This document shows positions 1 to 9,397 of a DNA stretch of 64,000 nt, in pieces. Below the pieces are notes generated by a model. That model was not told the DNA's origin. It saw only the letters and a program-made list of their open reading frames with translations, and searched no databases. The DNA is from Mariprofundus ferrinatatus. GTDB taxonomy: Bacteria > Pseudomonadota > Zetaproteobacteria > Mariprofundales > Mariprofundaceae. The translations under genes and the position numbers were made by a program. The stretch covers positions 1,178,001-1,242,000 of the forward strand of contig NZ_CP018800.1 in NCBI RefSeq assembly GCF_002795825.1, read 5' to 3'. The stretch's first letter is position 1. Every line of letters starts with the position of its first letter.

Positions 1-1
1 T

Positions 2-664
<663 letters not shown>

Positions 665-681
665 GCAGAAGGTATTCGCTG

Positions 682-1086
682 ATGGGCAGAGATCTGAAAA
701 TGTATGTGCGTGGCAAGGGCGTATCAATGCTTCAGGAGTTGTTGCAACGCATGGGCTACCCCATGAACGACCGACCCGGCCTGTTTGGCGTTTCAACCCG
801 CGATGCCGTTAAAGATTTCCAGTCAAAGAAAGGCCTGAAGCCCACTGGTGTGGTTGATGAAGCGCTTTTGAACATGCTGCGCCAGAATTTCGGAATCGAT
901 GTGCAAGCCAGAAGCAGTGCCGTCAAGGCTACGGATAAGGCCCTCCCAGATGACCGCGATCATCAGATACAACTGCATGCCATTACCCGTCTCCTGATTC
1001 AGAAAGGCATTATTACTGAAGATGAGTTACGGCAGGAGATCGAGCGCCCTCAACCTGTGCGGATTTCGGAGCCGCCACTTACCTGA
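682..1086 (+). CDS. Small peptidoglycan-binding domain protein
   Basis: 134 residues. Residues ~10-70 form a PG_binding_1 repeat: the pattern VSMLQELLQRMGYP, GLFGVSTRDAVKDFQ and LKPTGVVDEALLNML is the usual three-helix murein-binding fold. The remaining C-terminal half is charged and helical, without a recognised domain. There is no signal peptide, so either the protein is cytoplasmic or it reaches the cell wall through a partner. Its stop codon overlaps the start of the next gene by one base (TGATG), implying translational coupling. A PG-binding unit beside an ATPase-like protein recalls the ExeA/GspA arrangement, where both are on one chain; here they are separate. That comparison is inference. 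Confidence 0.7.
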   Translation: MGRDLKMYVRGKGVSMLQELLQRMGYPMNDRPGLFGVSTRDAVKDFQSKKGLKPTGVVDEALLNMLRQNFGIDVQARSSAVKATDKALPDDRDHQIQLHAITRLLIQKGIITEDELRQEIERPQPVRISEPPLT

Positions 1087-1748
1087 TGCAGCATGAATCT
1101 CCCAGCATCCTGAGGCCCGAGTTCACAATCTCTCTGGCCGACAGGTTATGTTTGGGTGAGTCGATCAACCTGATAAGTCCGCATGGTCAGGGACGCAGGC
1201 GGACACTGGAGGATCTGCAGCAATACATCCCCCCCTCCATTCTGATCATTCAGATTAATATGTGCTTCTATCGTCTTGATTACAAAGGGCTTCTGAAGGC
1301 CATATCAAGCAACTTCTGGCATCATGATGATCAGATATCTTCTCTCGGAGATATATTCGATCAGATGCAGGAGAAGAGTCTGAACGCGCTGCTTATTCTG
1401 CATAATTTTGACGAACTCTGGTGCAGCAATCATTTGCAGGAGAGTTATCCTCGCCGCTTTATTGATGACCTGAACGATATAAGAAACAGGGCCAATATTT
1501 CGCTGCTCTGCGTATCAGAAGATAGGCTTGAACCGATAGATCATATCAAGCTGGATGCATCCCCGCTTCTCCTGCCCGAAATAACCCACAGTCAACTGCT
1601 TACCGAGATCCGCTACCGATCTCTTCCGGTCAAACACTCCGATTTTTCATCACTTGCAGAGTGGCTGTTGAAACAGAAAGCGCCCTACTCTCTGCTTGAT
1701 GAGCTTGATCCGGAGTGGTTCTCCAGCAAGGGGTGGAAAACCCCTTAG
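1086..1748 (+). CDS. Degenerate P-loop ATPase-like protein, coupled to the PG-binding protein
   Basis: 220 residues, not confidently assigned to a family. The order of elements resembles a small AAA/STAND ATPase: an N-terminal strand plus loop ISPHGQGRRRT (residues ~30-40) where Walker A would lie, and a hydrophobic strand ending in acidic residues, LLILHNFDEL (~102-111), where Walker B would lie. The Walker A lysine is missing and replaced by arginines. The start overlaps the upstream stop by one base, so the two are probably made together. It may be a nucleotide-binding scaffold rather than an active ATPase. It ends 10 bases from the convergent purA; a small inverted repeat (1728-1746) sits across its end. 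Confidence 0.6.
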   Translation: MQHESPSILRPEFTISLADRLCLGESINLISPHGQGRRRTLEDLQQYIPPSILIIQINMCFYRLDYKGLLKAISSNFWHHDDQISSLGDIFDQMQEKSLNALLILHNFDELWCSNHLQESYPRRFIDDLNDIRNRANISLLCVSEDRLEPIDHIKLDASPLLLPEITHSQLLTEIRYRSLPVKHSDFSSLAEWLLKQKAPYSLLDELDPEWFSSKGWKTP

Positions 1749-1757
1749 CGATGATAA

Positions 1758-3047
1758 TCAGAGGTGAATGATATGGTTACGATCCGGACCCGTTGAGAGC
1801 ATCGATACCGGGCAGTCACATACCTCTTCAATCCTTCTCAACAGCGCAACCGCATTGGCAGGCAGCTGGTCCAGTGATGTGGCACCAAACGTGTTCTCGC
1901 TCCAGCCCGGAAGCGTCTCATAGACAGGCGTGACCTGATCCAGTTGCTGGCAGCAGGCCGGCACCGATTCCAGTACTTCACCATTCAGCTCATAGCCGGT
2001 ACAGAGCTTCACCTCTTTGAGGCCATCAAGCACATCCATCTTGGTAATCGCAAGGCCGGTCACGCCGTTGATGCGCACCGCATGTTTAACCACGACGGCA
2101 TCAAACCAGCCAGTTCGACGAGGGCGTCCGGTTGTGGCGCCAAACTCGTTACCCTTCTCAGCCATGTGGCGACCGGATGGGCAATCCATACCCTCTGCAT
2201 TGTAGAGTTCAGTAGGAAAAGGACCCGAACCGACACGCGTCGTATATGCCTTGCAAATGCCGAGAACCGCATCCACCTGACCTGGCCCGACACCAAGACC
2301 TGCAAGCGCTGCACCGGCTACAGTGTTCGAGGATGTCACAAACGGGTATGTACCGTGATCAACGTCGAGCATCGAACCTTGTGCACCCTCATAAAGCACC
2401 TTGTCTCCCGCTTTGATGCGCTTCTGCAGAATCAACGGCACATCGGCTGATAGCGGCAGCAGACGTTCTCTGGCCAAATCCAGTGCCTTGTCCACTTCAG
2501 TTCGGCTTACCGGTTCCGCCTTCAGGTACTGGGTAAGCATGAAGTTCACATATTCGAGATTTGAATCGATTCGCGCATCAAGGTCGGCAGAAGTCAGGTC
2601 AACCAGACGGATACCACGGCGAGCGGTCTTATCTTCATAGCAGGGGCCGATGCCCTTGCCAGTGGTTCCGATTTTACCTTTGCCTTTGGCCGCTTCACGC
2701 GCCGCATCAAGCGAACGGTGATACGGCAGGATCAACTGGCAACGCTCGGAAATTTTCAGACGCTCTGCTACAGGAATACCTGCAGTGAGCAGCATGTCCA
2801 TCTCCTCCACGAGTCGGAACGGATCAACCACAGTGCCGTTACCGATCAGGCAGAGTGTCTCGTCATGAAGAATACCGGACGGAATGTGGTTCAATACGGT
2901 CTTCTGGTCACCAATAACCAGTGTATGTCCTGCATTGGGACCGCCCTGAAAGCGGGCTACCACATCCATTTCAGGAGCCATAAGATCAACGATCTTACCT
3001 TTTCCCTCATCGCCCCACTGGATTCCGATTGCAACTGTATTTGTCAT
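1758..3047 (-). CDS. purA: Adenylosuccinate synthetase
   Basis: 429 residues, full length (E. coli PurA is 432). It catalyses GTP-dependent condensation of IMP with aspartate, the first committed step to AMP. Visible motifs are the N-terminal phosphate loop QWGDEGKGK, the IMP-binding stretch GTTGKGIGPCYEDK at ~126-139, and GATTGRPRRTGWFD near residue 300. AAGAGG lies seven bases before ATG. It is the last gene of serA-hisZ-purA; hisZ ends 59 bases upstream, and that gap contains a perfect 6-bp hairpin (3069-3084) of unknown role. hisZ-purA adjacency is common in proteobacteria. Cytoplasmic homodimer by family knowledge. Confidence 0.98.
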   Translation of the reverse strand: MTNTVAIGIQWGDEGKGKIVDLMAPEMDVVARFQGGPNAGHTLVIGDQKTVLNHIPSGILHDETLCLIGNGTVVDPFRLVEEMDMLLTAGIPVAERLKISERCQLILPYHRSLDAAREAAKGKGKIGTTGKGIGPCYEDKTARRGIRLVDLTSADLDARIDSNLEYVNFMLTQYLKAEPVSRTEVDKALDLARERLLPLSADVPLILQKRIKAGDKVLYEGAQGSMLDVDHGTYPFVTSSNTVAGAALAGLGVGPGQVDAVLGICKAYTTRVGSGPFPTELYNAEGMDCPSGRHMAEKGNEFGATTGRPRRTGWFDAVVVKHAVRINGVTGLAITKMDVLDGLKEVKLCTGYELNGEVLESVPACCQQLDQVTPVYETLPGWSENTFGATSLDQLPANAVALLRRIEEVCDCPVSMLSTGPDRNHIIHL

Positions 3048-3106
3048 ATCATTCCTCTTGTTTTACATGCCATCACGAGATGGCTCACACCCTTACGGGC
3101 ATCCAT

Positions 3107-4063
3107 TCAAACTTCGTCGATCAGTGCCCAGAGGTCACATGAAAATCCAGTCGCCGGCATATCACGGCCATGTGCCTTCATCATCGCATCGTAACGTCCG
3201 CCATAAAGCAGAGCCTGTGAAGCGCCTGCAGCGTAACCGGCAAACAGGATGCCGCTGTGGTAAAGGAAGCGCGGCATCACAGCAGCATCAGCGTAGAGGC
3301 TGACGTCGCCCTCAACCCTTTCTCCCACCTGCTGAACAAGCTCAAGCAGTTCATTGGCGGCCTGGTCAAAATCAGCCCCGAATTTACCAACATTTTCGGC
3401 AATCCAGTGCTGGTCTCCCCTGCCCCTGGCAAGCGCAACAAGCGCATCAACACGATCCTGTGCAAGCGGTTCATTGCGGGTTATCTCCAGCAGGTCATCA
3501 GGTGAGCGGCGCGCCAGAAGAGCGGTCCACTTCTCAAGCGGCGTTGAACAACCGGCCACCAGTGCCTTCAGCAGCCCGATATGGCCCACCTGCAACACCG
3601 GCTTGTTAAAGCCTGCTGCGAGCATCGAACGGGCTGCCAGATGCAGTACCTCGATATCCCCGGCCGCTCCTGCCACGCCGAGACACTCCACACCGGTCTG
3701 CCACTGCTGACGCGAACCGCCTCGCACATCCGGACGTGCCAGCATCACCGTGCCTGAATAGCATAGTTTGAGGACAGCTTCAGCCTGCAGACGGGTGGCG
3801 GCGATGCGGGCAATCTGAGGTGTCATATCAGATCGAATTGCCAGGGTTCCTGCACCGGCAGGGTCGGAAAACACAACGGTCTGGTCAGCCAGAAAACGGC
3901 CAGCGCCCGATTTCAATGCATCGGGACGCTCCAGAATCGGTGGAATAACCTCTTCGTAGCCGGCTGCCTCAAAAAGCTCAAGCAGCTTGCCCTGCATGTT
4001 TCGCAGCGCTTTTGCACGGGAGCCAAATGCATCATCCAGCCCGATGATCGGTTTATGTTTCAC
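3107..4063 (-). CDS. hisZ: ATP phosphoribosyltransferase regulatory subunit HisZ
   Basis: 318 residues, a histidyl-tRNA synthetase paralogue without aminoacylation function. Class II synthetase elements are present: motif 1-like EEVIPPILERPD (~38-49), motif 2-like RSDMTPQIARI (~78-88) and motif 3-like LLYGGRYD near the C-terminus. The anticodon-binding domain of true HisRS is missing, as usual for HisZ. It partners with short-form HisG to start histidine biosynthesis; no hisG is in this window. The start ATG overlaps the serA stop by four bases (ATGA), so it is translationally coupled to serA. A short HisS fragment is the alternative, but context and length favour HisZ. Confidence 0.93.
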   Translation of the reverse strand: MKHKPIIGLDDAFGSRAKALRNMQGKLLELFEAAGYEEVIPPILERPDALKSGAGRFLADQTVVFSDPAGAGTLAIRSDMTPQIARIAATRLQAEAVLKLCYSGTVMLARPDVRGGSRQQWQTGVECLGVAGAAGDIEVLHLAARSMLAAGFNKPVLQVGHIGLLKALVAGCSTPLEKWTALLARRSPDDLLEITRNEPLAQDRVDALVALARGRGDQHWIAENVGKFGADFDQAANELLELVQQVGERVEGDVSLYADAAVMPRFLYHSGILFAGYAAGASQALLYGGRYDAMMKAHGRDMPATGFSCDLWALIDEV

Positions 4064-5649
4064 ATATCCCCCAGTTCGGCATACCGGACTTCCAGAACAT
4101 GTCTGAGTTCAGACATACGATCGAGAACATCCTGACTTGGTGGCGTATCCACCTGAATCAGGGCTACGGCGCTACCGGTGTCCTCACGGCGACCAAGCCT
4201 GAAGTCTCCGATATTGATGCCGGCATCTGCAAGCACTGCACCGATTGATGCAATCACGCCCGGTTTGTCTTCGTTCTGGAAGAAGATCAGGTTACCTACC
4301 GGCGCAATTTCAACCTCGCAGGTATCGATATTCACAAGGCGCGGACGACGTTCATCGAACAGCGTGCCGGAAACCGTACGCACCCCTTCATCACCTTCCA
4401 CCTCCAGCTTGATCAGGGTGGCAAAGTGATCCGACGAATCAGACCCCGTCTCCGAAATATCAATACCGCGATCCTTGGCCAGCATACCGGCATTAACAGC
4501 ATTGACCTCTTCCATACTCTGGGAGAGCAGTCCCTGCAGTATTACGTTGATCAACGGTTTGCGGTTGATTGATGCCGCCTTACCCTCGAAGGAGACCTTA
4601 ACCCGCGAATAACCCGGCTTCATGGTCTGGCCGATAAAACTTCCCATGCGCTCGGCCAGCAACAGGTATGGTGCGAGCAGGCGCTGTTCTTCCTGGGTCA
4701 GCGAAGGTACGTTGACCGCATTGGATACCACACCTGAAAGCAGGTAATCGGCCATCTGCTCGGCCACCTGTACCGCCACATTCTCCTGTGCCTCGTTGGT
4801 TGAGGCGCCGATATGAGGCGTGCAGCTGATGTTGTCCAGTTCGAACAGGCGATTTTCACGTGCCGGTTCAGTCGCGAACACGTCCAGAGCCGCCGCTCTG
4901 AGATGGCCCGATGCACATGCGTCATAAAGTGCATCCTCATCAACAATACCACCACGGGCACAGTTGACGAGAATAGAGCCCTTCTTCATACGTCCGATGA
5001 TGTCGGCATTGATCAAATTGCGGGTGGCTGCAAGAAGCGGAACATGGATGGTCAGGATATCAACGGTTTCGGCAAGCTCAGCAACTGTCTCCACCTTGGT
5101 GACACCCATCGCTGATGCGCGCTCGTCGGAGATAAATGGATCATAGACAAACACCGACATATGCAGCCCTTTCAGGCGATCGCATACGATCGCGCCGATA
5201 TTGCCCGCACCAATCACACCCGCCTTCTTGCCGGTCAACTCCATTCCCATGAAACGGGACTTCTCCCATTTGCCGGCCTTGGTCGATTCGGAAGCCTGCG
5301 GAATCATACGGGCAGCCGCCACGATGTGTGCCACGGCAAGTTCAGCGGTGGTGATGGTATTGCCGAAAGGCGTATTCATCACCACGATTCCGCGCCTGGA
5401 GCACCCCTCAACGTCGACATTATCGACACCGATGCCGGCACGTCCGATCACTTTTACGCGCTTGGCTGCTTCGAGAAGTTCACCCTTCAGTGTTGTCGAA
5501 GAACGAACCGCAATGGCATCGTAGTCACCGACAATAGACAACTTCTCTTCATCGGAGAGGCCGGGTTTATAATCAACCTCGATATTGCGCGCCTTGAACA
5601 CTTCAATCGCACGGGAGGACATCTTGTCAGCAATCCAGACTTTGGGCAC
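4060..5649 (-). CDS. serA: D-3-phosphoglycerate dehydrogenase (long, ACT-containing form)
   Basis: 529 residues with a GTG start at 5649, chosen because GAGGAG lies eight bases upstream and VPKVWIADKMS matches the normal SerA N-terminus; the frame is open 25 codons further to an ATG at 5724 without a ribosome site. Order: substrate domain, Rossmann domain with GVIGAGNIGAIV, catalytic NCARGGIVDE and HIGAST, an intervening ASB domain, and a C-terminal ACT domain (FFQNEDKPGVIASIG). It oxidises 3-phosphoglycerate to begin serine synthesis; the ACT domain is the usual serine-feedback site. First gene of serA-hisZ-purA. Three small stem-loops lie just upstream. Confidence 0.96.
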   Translation of the reverse strand: MPKVWIADKMSSRAIEVFKARNIEVDYKPGLSDEEKLSIVGDYDAIAVRSSTTLKGELLEAAKRVKVIGRAGIGVDNVDVEGCSRRGIVVMNTPFGNTITTAELAVAHIVAAARMIPQASESTKAGKWEKSRFMGMELTGKKAGVIGAGNIGAIVCDRLKGLHMSVFVYDPFISDERASAMGVTKVETVAELAETVDILTIHVPLLAATRNLINADIIGRMKKGSILVNCARGGIVDEDALYDACASGHLRAAALDVFATEPARENRLFELDNISCTPHIGASTNEAQENVAVQVAEQMADYLLSGVVSNAVNVPSLTQEEQRLLAPYLLLAERMGSFIGQTMKPGYSRVKVSFEGKAASINRKPLINVILQGLLSQSMEEVNAVNAGMLAKDRGIDISETGSDSSDHFATLIKLEVEGDEGVRTVSGTLFDERRPRLVNIDTCEVEIAPVGNLIFFQNEDKPGVIASIGAVLADAGINIGDFRLGRREDTGSAVALIQVDTPPSQDVLDRMSELRHVLEVRYAELGDM

Positions 5650-5658
5650 TTTATTAAC

Positions 5659-5758
5659 TCCTCGGCAAATAGCTGTTTGCACGCCAGGAGGACGAATATG
5701 CGACATGCCCGTTTTTCGGGCCATCAGGCGTCTAGCGAACCGGAGTGCGTGGGCACTC
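5659..5758 (-). promoter_or_regulatory. Structured leader of serA with three stem-loops
   Basis: Upstream of serA the minus strand can form three hairpins: 5743-5758 (6-bp stem GAGTGC/GCACTC, 4-base loop), 5707-5721 (5-bp GC-only stem, loop of five A on the minus strand) and 5665-5680 (5-bp stem), the last next to the GAGGAG ribosome site at 5659-5664. No poly-T run follows the second hairpin, so it is not a plain terminator. The element could set translation of serA, but no known riboswitch class is recognised. The rest of the 5650-5886 spacer also contains the divergent rnd promoter region. Confidence 0.35.
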
Positions 5759-5886
5759 TATATCCAGAGTCCCAACGGTCAACTTGCAAAGATTAAACTG
5801 TGAGAGTGTGGCACATCGCGATACCGGAAATGCCAAACTGCAGACTAGAAACTGTTCTTATCAGAATTCCAAGCTAGGCTCTCGCC

Positions 5887-7086
5887 ATGTCCGACTCATC
5901 CTACCAGTTCATTAACTCCCAGACGCAGCTAGAGAAAGCGTGCATCGAGATCAGCCGCTGCCGTGTACTCTGTGTCGATACAGAGTTTCACCGTGAATCA
6001 ACTTACTATCCTGAGTTTGCGCTGCTTCAGATTTACGGTTGTGGCCAGTGCTGGATTATCGACCCGATAGAATTACCAGACCTGACCCCCATCTGGAAAA
6101 TCATGGCCAATCCCGAGATTCTGAAAGTATTTCATGCCGGCCGACAGGATGTTGAGATTGTTGTCAAGGAATCGGGATTCATGCCTCTGCCGCTGTTTGA
6201 CACGCAGATTGCTGCTGCACTGCTCGGATTCGGACAGCAGATAGGCTTTGGCAACCTTGTACAGCGCATCACCAAGAAAACACTGGCCAAACAGGAGTCT
6301 TTCAGCGACTGGAAAGCGCGGCCGCTACGGCAGAAGCAGCTTGATTACGCTGCTGACGATGTAATCTGGTTGATGCCTGTCTACCAGCACCTGAAAGAGC
6401 GGCTGGAAGCCCAGGGCCGCATGAATTGGCTAATCGAAGAGCAGGCTTCGCTCTGTGACCCGGCCACATACGAAAGTGATGAAGCGAATGTTTTCTGGCG
6501 TGTAAAAGGCTCTAACCGCCTGAAAGGCAGGCAACTGGCAACACTCAGGGCTCTTTCGGCATGGCGGGAGCGCCAGGCACAGCACCACAATATTCCGAGG
6601 CGCCGCATGATTGCGGATGAGCAACTGCTTGAAATGTCACGCAGGGACAAATTGACTCTGGAGAGCATGAGTGGGATCCGCGGCGTTAACTCTGGTTTCG
6701 TCAAACGCCATGGCGATGCGATTATCAATGCATGGCAGAGTGGCATGGAGTGCCCTGAAGAGCATTGGCCAAAGCTTCCTGCACGCCGCCACAATACAAA
6801 AGGAACCGAACTGAGGCTGGAGATGCTGGACACGCTGGTGCGGCTGAAGGCTGAAGATGGAGAGATCGCCTCCCCGATACTTGCCAGCAAGTCGGACCTC
6901 TCAGAACTTGCTTCATGGGGCTATCGTTGCAAGGGAGATGTTCCCGAGGTGGCCTGCCTGCATGGCTGGCGATACGAACTCGTTGGCCATGATCTGTTGC
7001 GGCTTTTACGCGGTGAGATATGCCTGCACCTTGATCCGAATACCGGCATGCCAGTCATCACAGAATTTGATCAGACATGCCAGTGA
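5887..7086 (+). CDS. rnd: Ribonuclease D
   Basis: 399 residues. The DEDDy 3'-5' exonuclease domain occupies residues ~1-180: motif I is VDTEFHRESTY, motif II surrounds FHAGRQDVEI, and motif III is LDYAADDVIWL with the tyrosine and aspartate of the DEDDy class. An HRDC domain follows (~RLKGRQLATLRALSAWRERQ, residues ~205-280), then a second helical region as in E. coli Rnd. It trims 3' ends of tRNA precursors and other small structured RNAs in the cytoplasm. Its stop overlaps the next start by one base (TGATG), so it forms a unit with the unknown gene downstream. Confidence 0.95.
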   Translation: MSDSSYQFINSQTQLEKACIEISRCRVLCVDTEFHRESTYYPEFALLQIYGCGQCWIIDPIELPDLTPIWKIMANPEILKVFHAGRQDVEIVVKESGFMPLPLFDTQIAAALLGFGQQIGFGNLVQRITKKTLAKQESFSDWKARPLRQKQLDYAADDVIWLMPVYQHLKERLEAQGRMNWLIEEQASLCDPATYESDEANVFWRVKGSNRLKGRQLATLRALSAWRERQAQHHNIPRRRMIADEQLLEMSRRDKLTLESMSGIRGVNSGFVKRHGDAIINAWQSGMECPEEHWPKLPARRHNTKGTELRLEMLDTLVRLKAEDGEIASPILASKSDLSELASWGYRCKGDVPEVACLHGWRYELVGHDLLRLLRGEICLHLDPNTGMPVITEFDQTCQ

Positions 7087-7715
7087 TGAAACTCTGCTTC
7101 TCTATAGATGCCCTCTCCCCCTCCGGCGCCCATGCATGGCGACTGCAGAAGGATCAGACATGGCGCGAATGCACCTATGCCGAACCCCTGGAAGATGGTG
7201 ATGCGTGCATTACGGATAAGAAAACAGCCGAAGAGTGGAGTGGTCGCCGACTGACAAAAGATATGTCTCAGGTACTGATACCCCAGAAGAAAGCCGGCAC
7301 ATTTGATTTTCTGATGCGCGGCATCTTTGCCCATGCCGTTCTGCACCGTAATTCAAGTGCGCCGCTGCCGGACAAGAGACAGATGCTTGAGTGCATCGCA
7401 GTCCTTAAACCAGGCACACCGTGGCTGGTTTACCTTAATGTTTCCGGTCACTTCGCTGCTCTCGATACAAGTACCGTTTCAATCATATCCAATCTCGATA
7501 TTGCAGTTCGCGGTGAGATCGCTTCAAGTGGTGACTATATAGGTGCCAGGGCTGCCCGTGACGATAAGATGATGGATGAACTCTACCGCCAGTTTCTAGG
7601 CGGCTGGCTGGATCACCTCAACTCATCAAACATGAATGTATTTGTTCCCGATGCTGAAAAGCTGAAAGATGAGGCTGACTATGTCGAAGCGATCCGGAAC
7701 TGGTCACACGAATAG
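7086..7715 (+). CDS. Conserved-looking protein of unknown function, coupled to rnd
   Basis: 209 residues from the ATG at 7086, which overlaps the rnd stop; an in-frame ATG at 7077 would add three residues. I do not recognise the family. There is no signal peptide, membrane segment or obvious catalytic motif. The C-terminal ~50 residues (YRQFLGGWLDHLNSSN and NVFVPDAEKLKDEADYVEAI) look like a helical, possibly interacting tail. Residues ~95-140 alternate strand-like hydrophobic segments (PWLVYLNVSGHFAALD, VSIISNLDIAVRG). Translational coupling suggests synthesis at a fixed ratio with RNase D; a role in RNA handling is only a guess. Confidence 0.65.
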   Translation: MKLCFSIDALSPSGAHAWRLQKDQTWRECTYAEPLEDGDACITDKKTAEEWSGRRLTKDMSQVLIPQKKAGTFDFLMRGIFAHAVLHRNSSAPLPDKRQMLECIAVLKPGTPWLVYLNVSGHFAALDTSTVSIISNLDIAVRGEIASSGDYIGARAARDDKMMDELYRQFLGGWLDHLNSSNMNVFVPDAEKLKDEADYVEAIRNWSHE

Positions 7716-7894
7716 CCTGATTCAATAATTGCCAAGGGCAAGTTATGGAGAGGTGAGTCCATGCGCTCTGGCTGCTGCAGTTCTGTTTACCAGCCTTTAC
7801 GCCTCTATTCATCACTTCCGCCCACACAAATTATTAAAGAGTCGGAGTTATTTTCCGATATACCATAATCAGGCCCTGGCGACGGAGGTGTCCC

Positions 7895-9370
7895 GTGAAA
7901 TATATCAGAAGCGAAGAGGAGCTTCAGAAGCTTTCGGAAACGATAGCTAGCGTCACCAACAATGCTAAAACGTTGGAGGTGCTTGTTTTCGGTGGTGGTA
8001 TCGGCGGGCTGTCGATTCTGGATGTGCTTAGCGGTTACGATGGCGTTTCAGTGTCCACCATTGTGGACAAGGTAGAGAATGCACCGGCCTTTGAGTTAGC
8101 CAGAATGCTGGGTGTTAAAACATCTACCGATTTCGATACAGCACTGGAAGCATTCAGGGGCGATATTGTCATTGATGTCACTGGCGATCCGGACCTCTAT
8201 AAAAAACTTCGTGATTATACCGAACCCCACCATATAGAACTGATATCAGCCAAGTCGGCCAAGCTACTGTTTGATCAGGCAAATCACCTGCTAAAAGATG
8301 AACAGACCATTCAGAAGCAGAGCTCCCGCCTAAACCTGCTTGACCAGATGATGGATATATCGCTGCTGCTTGAAGAGAGGCCGCCGCTATCTGAACTGAC
8401 CAGCAAATCTTTCGAAGGCATTCACTCTCACATGAATGCCAGCAAAGGCCTGGCTATCATGATCGACAAGCAAGGCAAGATTGAATTTATTGGCGCCATT
8501 GGCAGCAAGAAACCTGAATGTGCGAGTCACTCCTGCGGATTTTCGGCCTGTAAGAATATTGGCGAGGCATGTGCCACACTTACGTGGAGCGACCGCTATA
8601 AAGAGCTCCATCCTCCCATTCAGCTTGCTTGTACAGAGCTGGATGTCAGCTACAATATTATCCTGCCGGTCTGGCAGGATCAAAGGCTTGCTGGCGCACT
8701 GCTGTTCGACTTCCAGCATGCGCTCTCCAGAGATCAGAAAACCTCCCTGGAGTTGGCTTCAATTCACCTTAACATGACTTTCAAGACGCTTGATCATCTG
8801 CATACGCTGGAAGAGATGGCGATCTTCGACGGACTGACTGGGGTTTTTAACCGGCGAAAGTTCGATATGCAGCTCTATCATGAAGTCAGCCGTACCAAAC
8901 GAACAAGAAATGGCACACTCTCCTGCGGTTTTATCGACCTGGATAATTTCAAGCATATCAATGACACCTATGGCCATCAGGTCGGCGATCAGGTGCTTAA
9001 GCATATCTCAGACAGTATCCGTGAGAGCCTTCGCGACTATGACACCTGTGCCCGCTATGGCGGCGATGAGTTTGTAATGCTTATTCCCAGCGACAATGGC
9101 ATTGAAGGCTCCGGGCTTGAAGCTATAGGTATGAGAATCCTGGAAAAGGTGTCAAAGCTCCGTCTTGCCAACCATCCCAAGTTAAGAGCAGGTGTCTCGA
9201 TCGGGATCTGCACACAGTCCTGTGAAACGGTGGATGCTGAAGGCATTCTGAAACAGGCGGATGAAGCGCTCTACATGGCTAAAAAGGCCGGCAAGGGGTG
9301 CATGCGCATATTTGCCGACGAACAGTACCACTTAACGACAGATGAGACGGCAGTGAAAGCCATCGCGTGA
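7895..9370 (+). CDS. Diguanylate cyclase with N-terminal Rossmann-like and Cys-rich middle domain
   Basis: 491 residues from GTG, with GGAGG six bases upstream. Residues ~27-125 look like a Rossmann nucleotide-binding fold: EVLVFGGGIGGLSILDVL, then VIDVTGDPDLY. Residues ~145-300 resemble a GAF-type sensor carrying a cysteine cluster C209, C214, C219, C226 plus C246. Residues ~305-475 are a GGDEF domain with intact active site GGDEF (389-393) and an RxxD inhibitory site (R380-D383) exactly five residues before it, so it should make c-di-GMP and be product-inhibited. No transmembrane segment, so cytosolic. The 179-base spacer upstream holds its leader. The inputs (NAD(P)-like ligand, metal or Fe-S) are inferred. 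Confidence 0.88.
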   Translation: MKYIRSEEELQKLSETIASVTNNAKTLEVLVFGGGIGGLSILDVLSGYDGVSVSTIVDKVENAPAFELARMLGVKTSTDFDTALEAFRGDIVIDVTGDPDLYKKLRDYTEPHHIELISAKSAKLLFDQANHLLKDEQTIQKQSSRLNLLDQMMDISLLLEERPPLSELTSKSFEGIHSHMNASKGLAIMIDKQGKIEFIGAIGSKKPECASHSCGFSACKNIGEACATLTWSDRYKELHPPIQLACTELDVSYNIILPVWQDQRLAGALLFDFQHALSRDQKTSLELASIHLNMTFKTLDHLHTLEEMAIFDGLTGVFNRRKFDMQLYHEVSRTKRTRNGTLSCGFIDLDNFKHINDTYGHQVGDQVLKHISDSIRESLRDYDTCARYGGDEFVMLIPSDNGIEGSGLEAIGMRILEKVSKLRLANHPKLRAGVSIGICTQSCETVDAEGILKQADEALYMAKKAGKGCMRIFADEQYHLTTDETAVKAIA

Positions 9371-9397
9371 AACCGTCCGCATTTTCTTTATCTCTTG

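Noticed and set aside
1728-1746. Hairpin AAGGGG/CCCCTT as a bidirectional terminator between the ATPase-like gene and purA
   Set aside because: The stem is only 6 bp, no T-run follows in either direction, and it lies inside the coding end of the plus-strand gene.
7716-7894. A short plus-strand frame running from 7729 into the cyclase gene
   Set aside because: No ribosome site, no recognisable protein, and its second half overlaps the cyclase in another frame.
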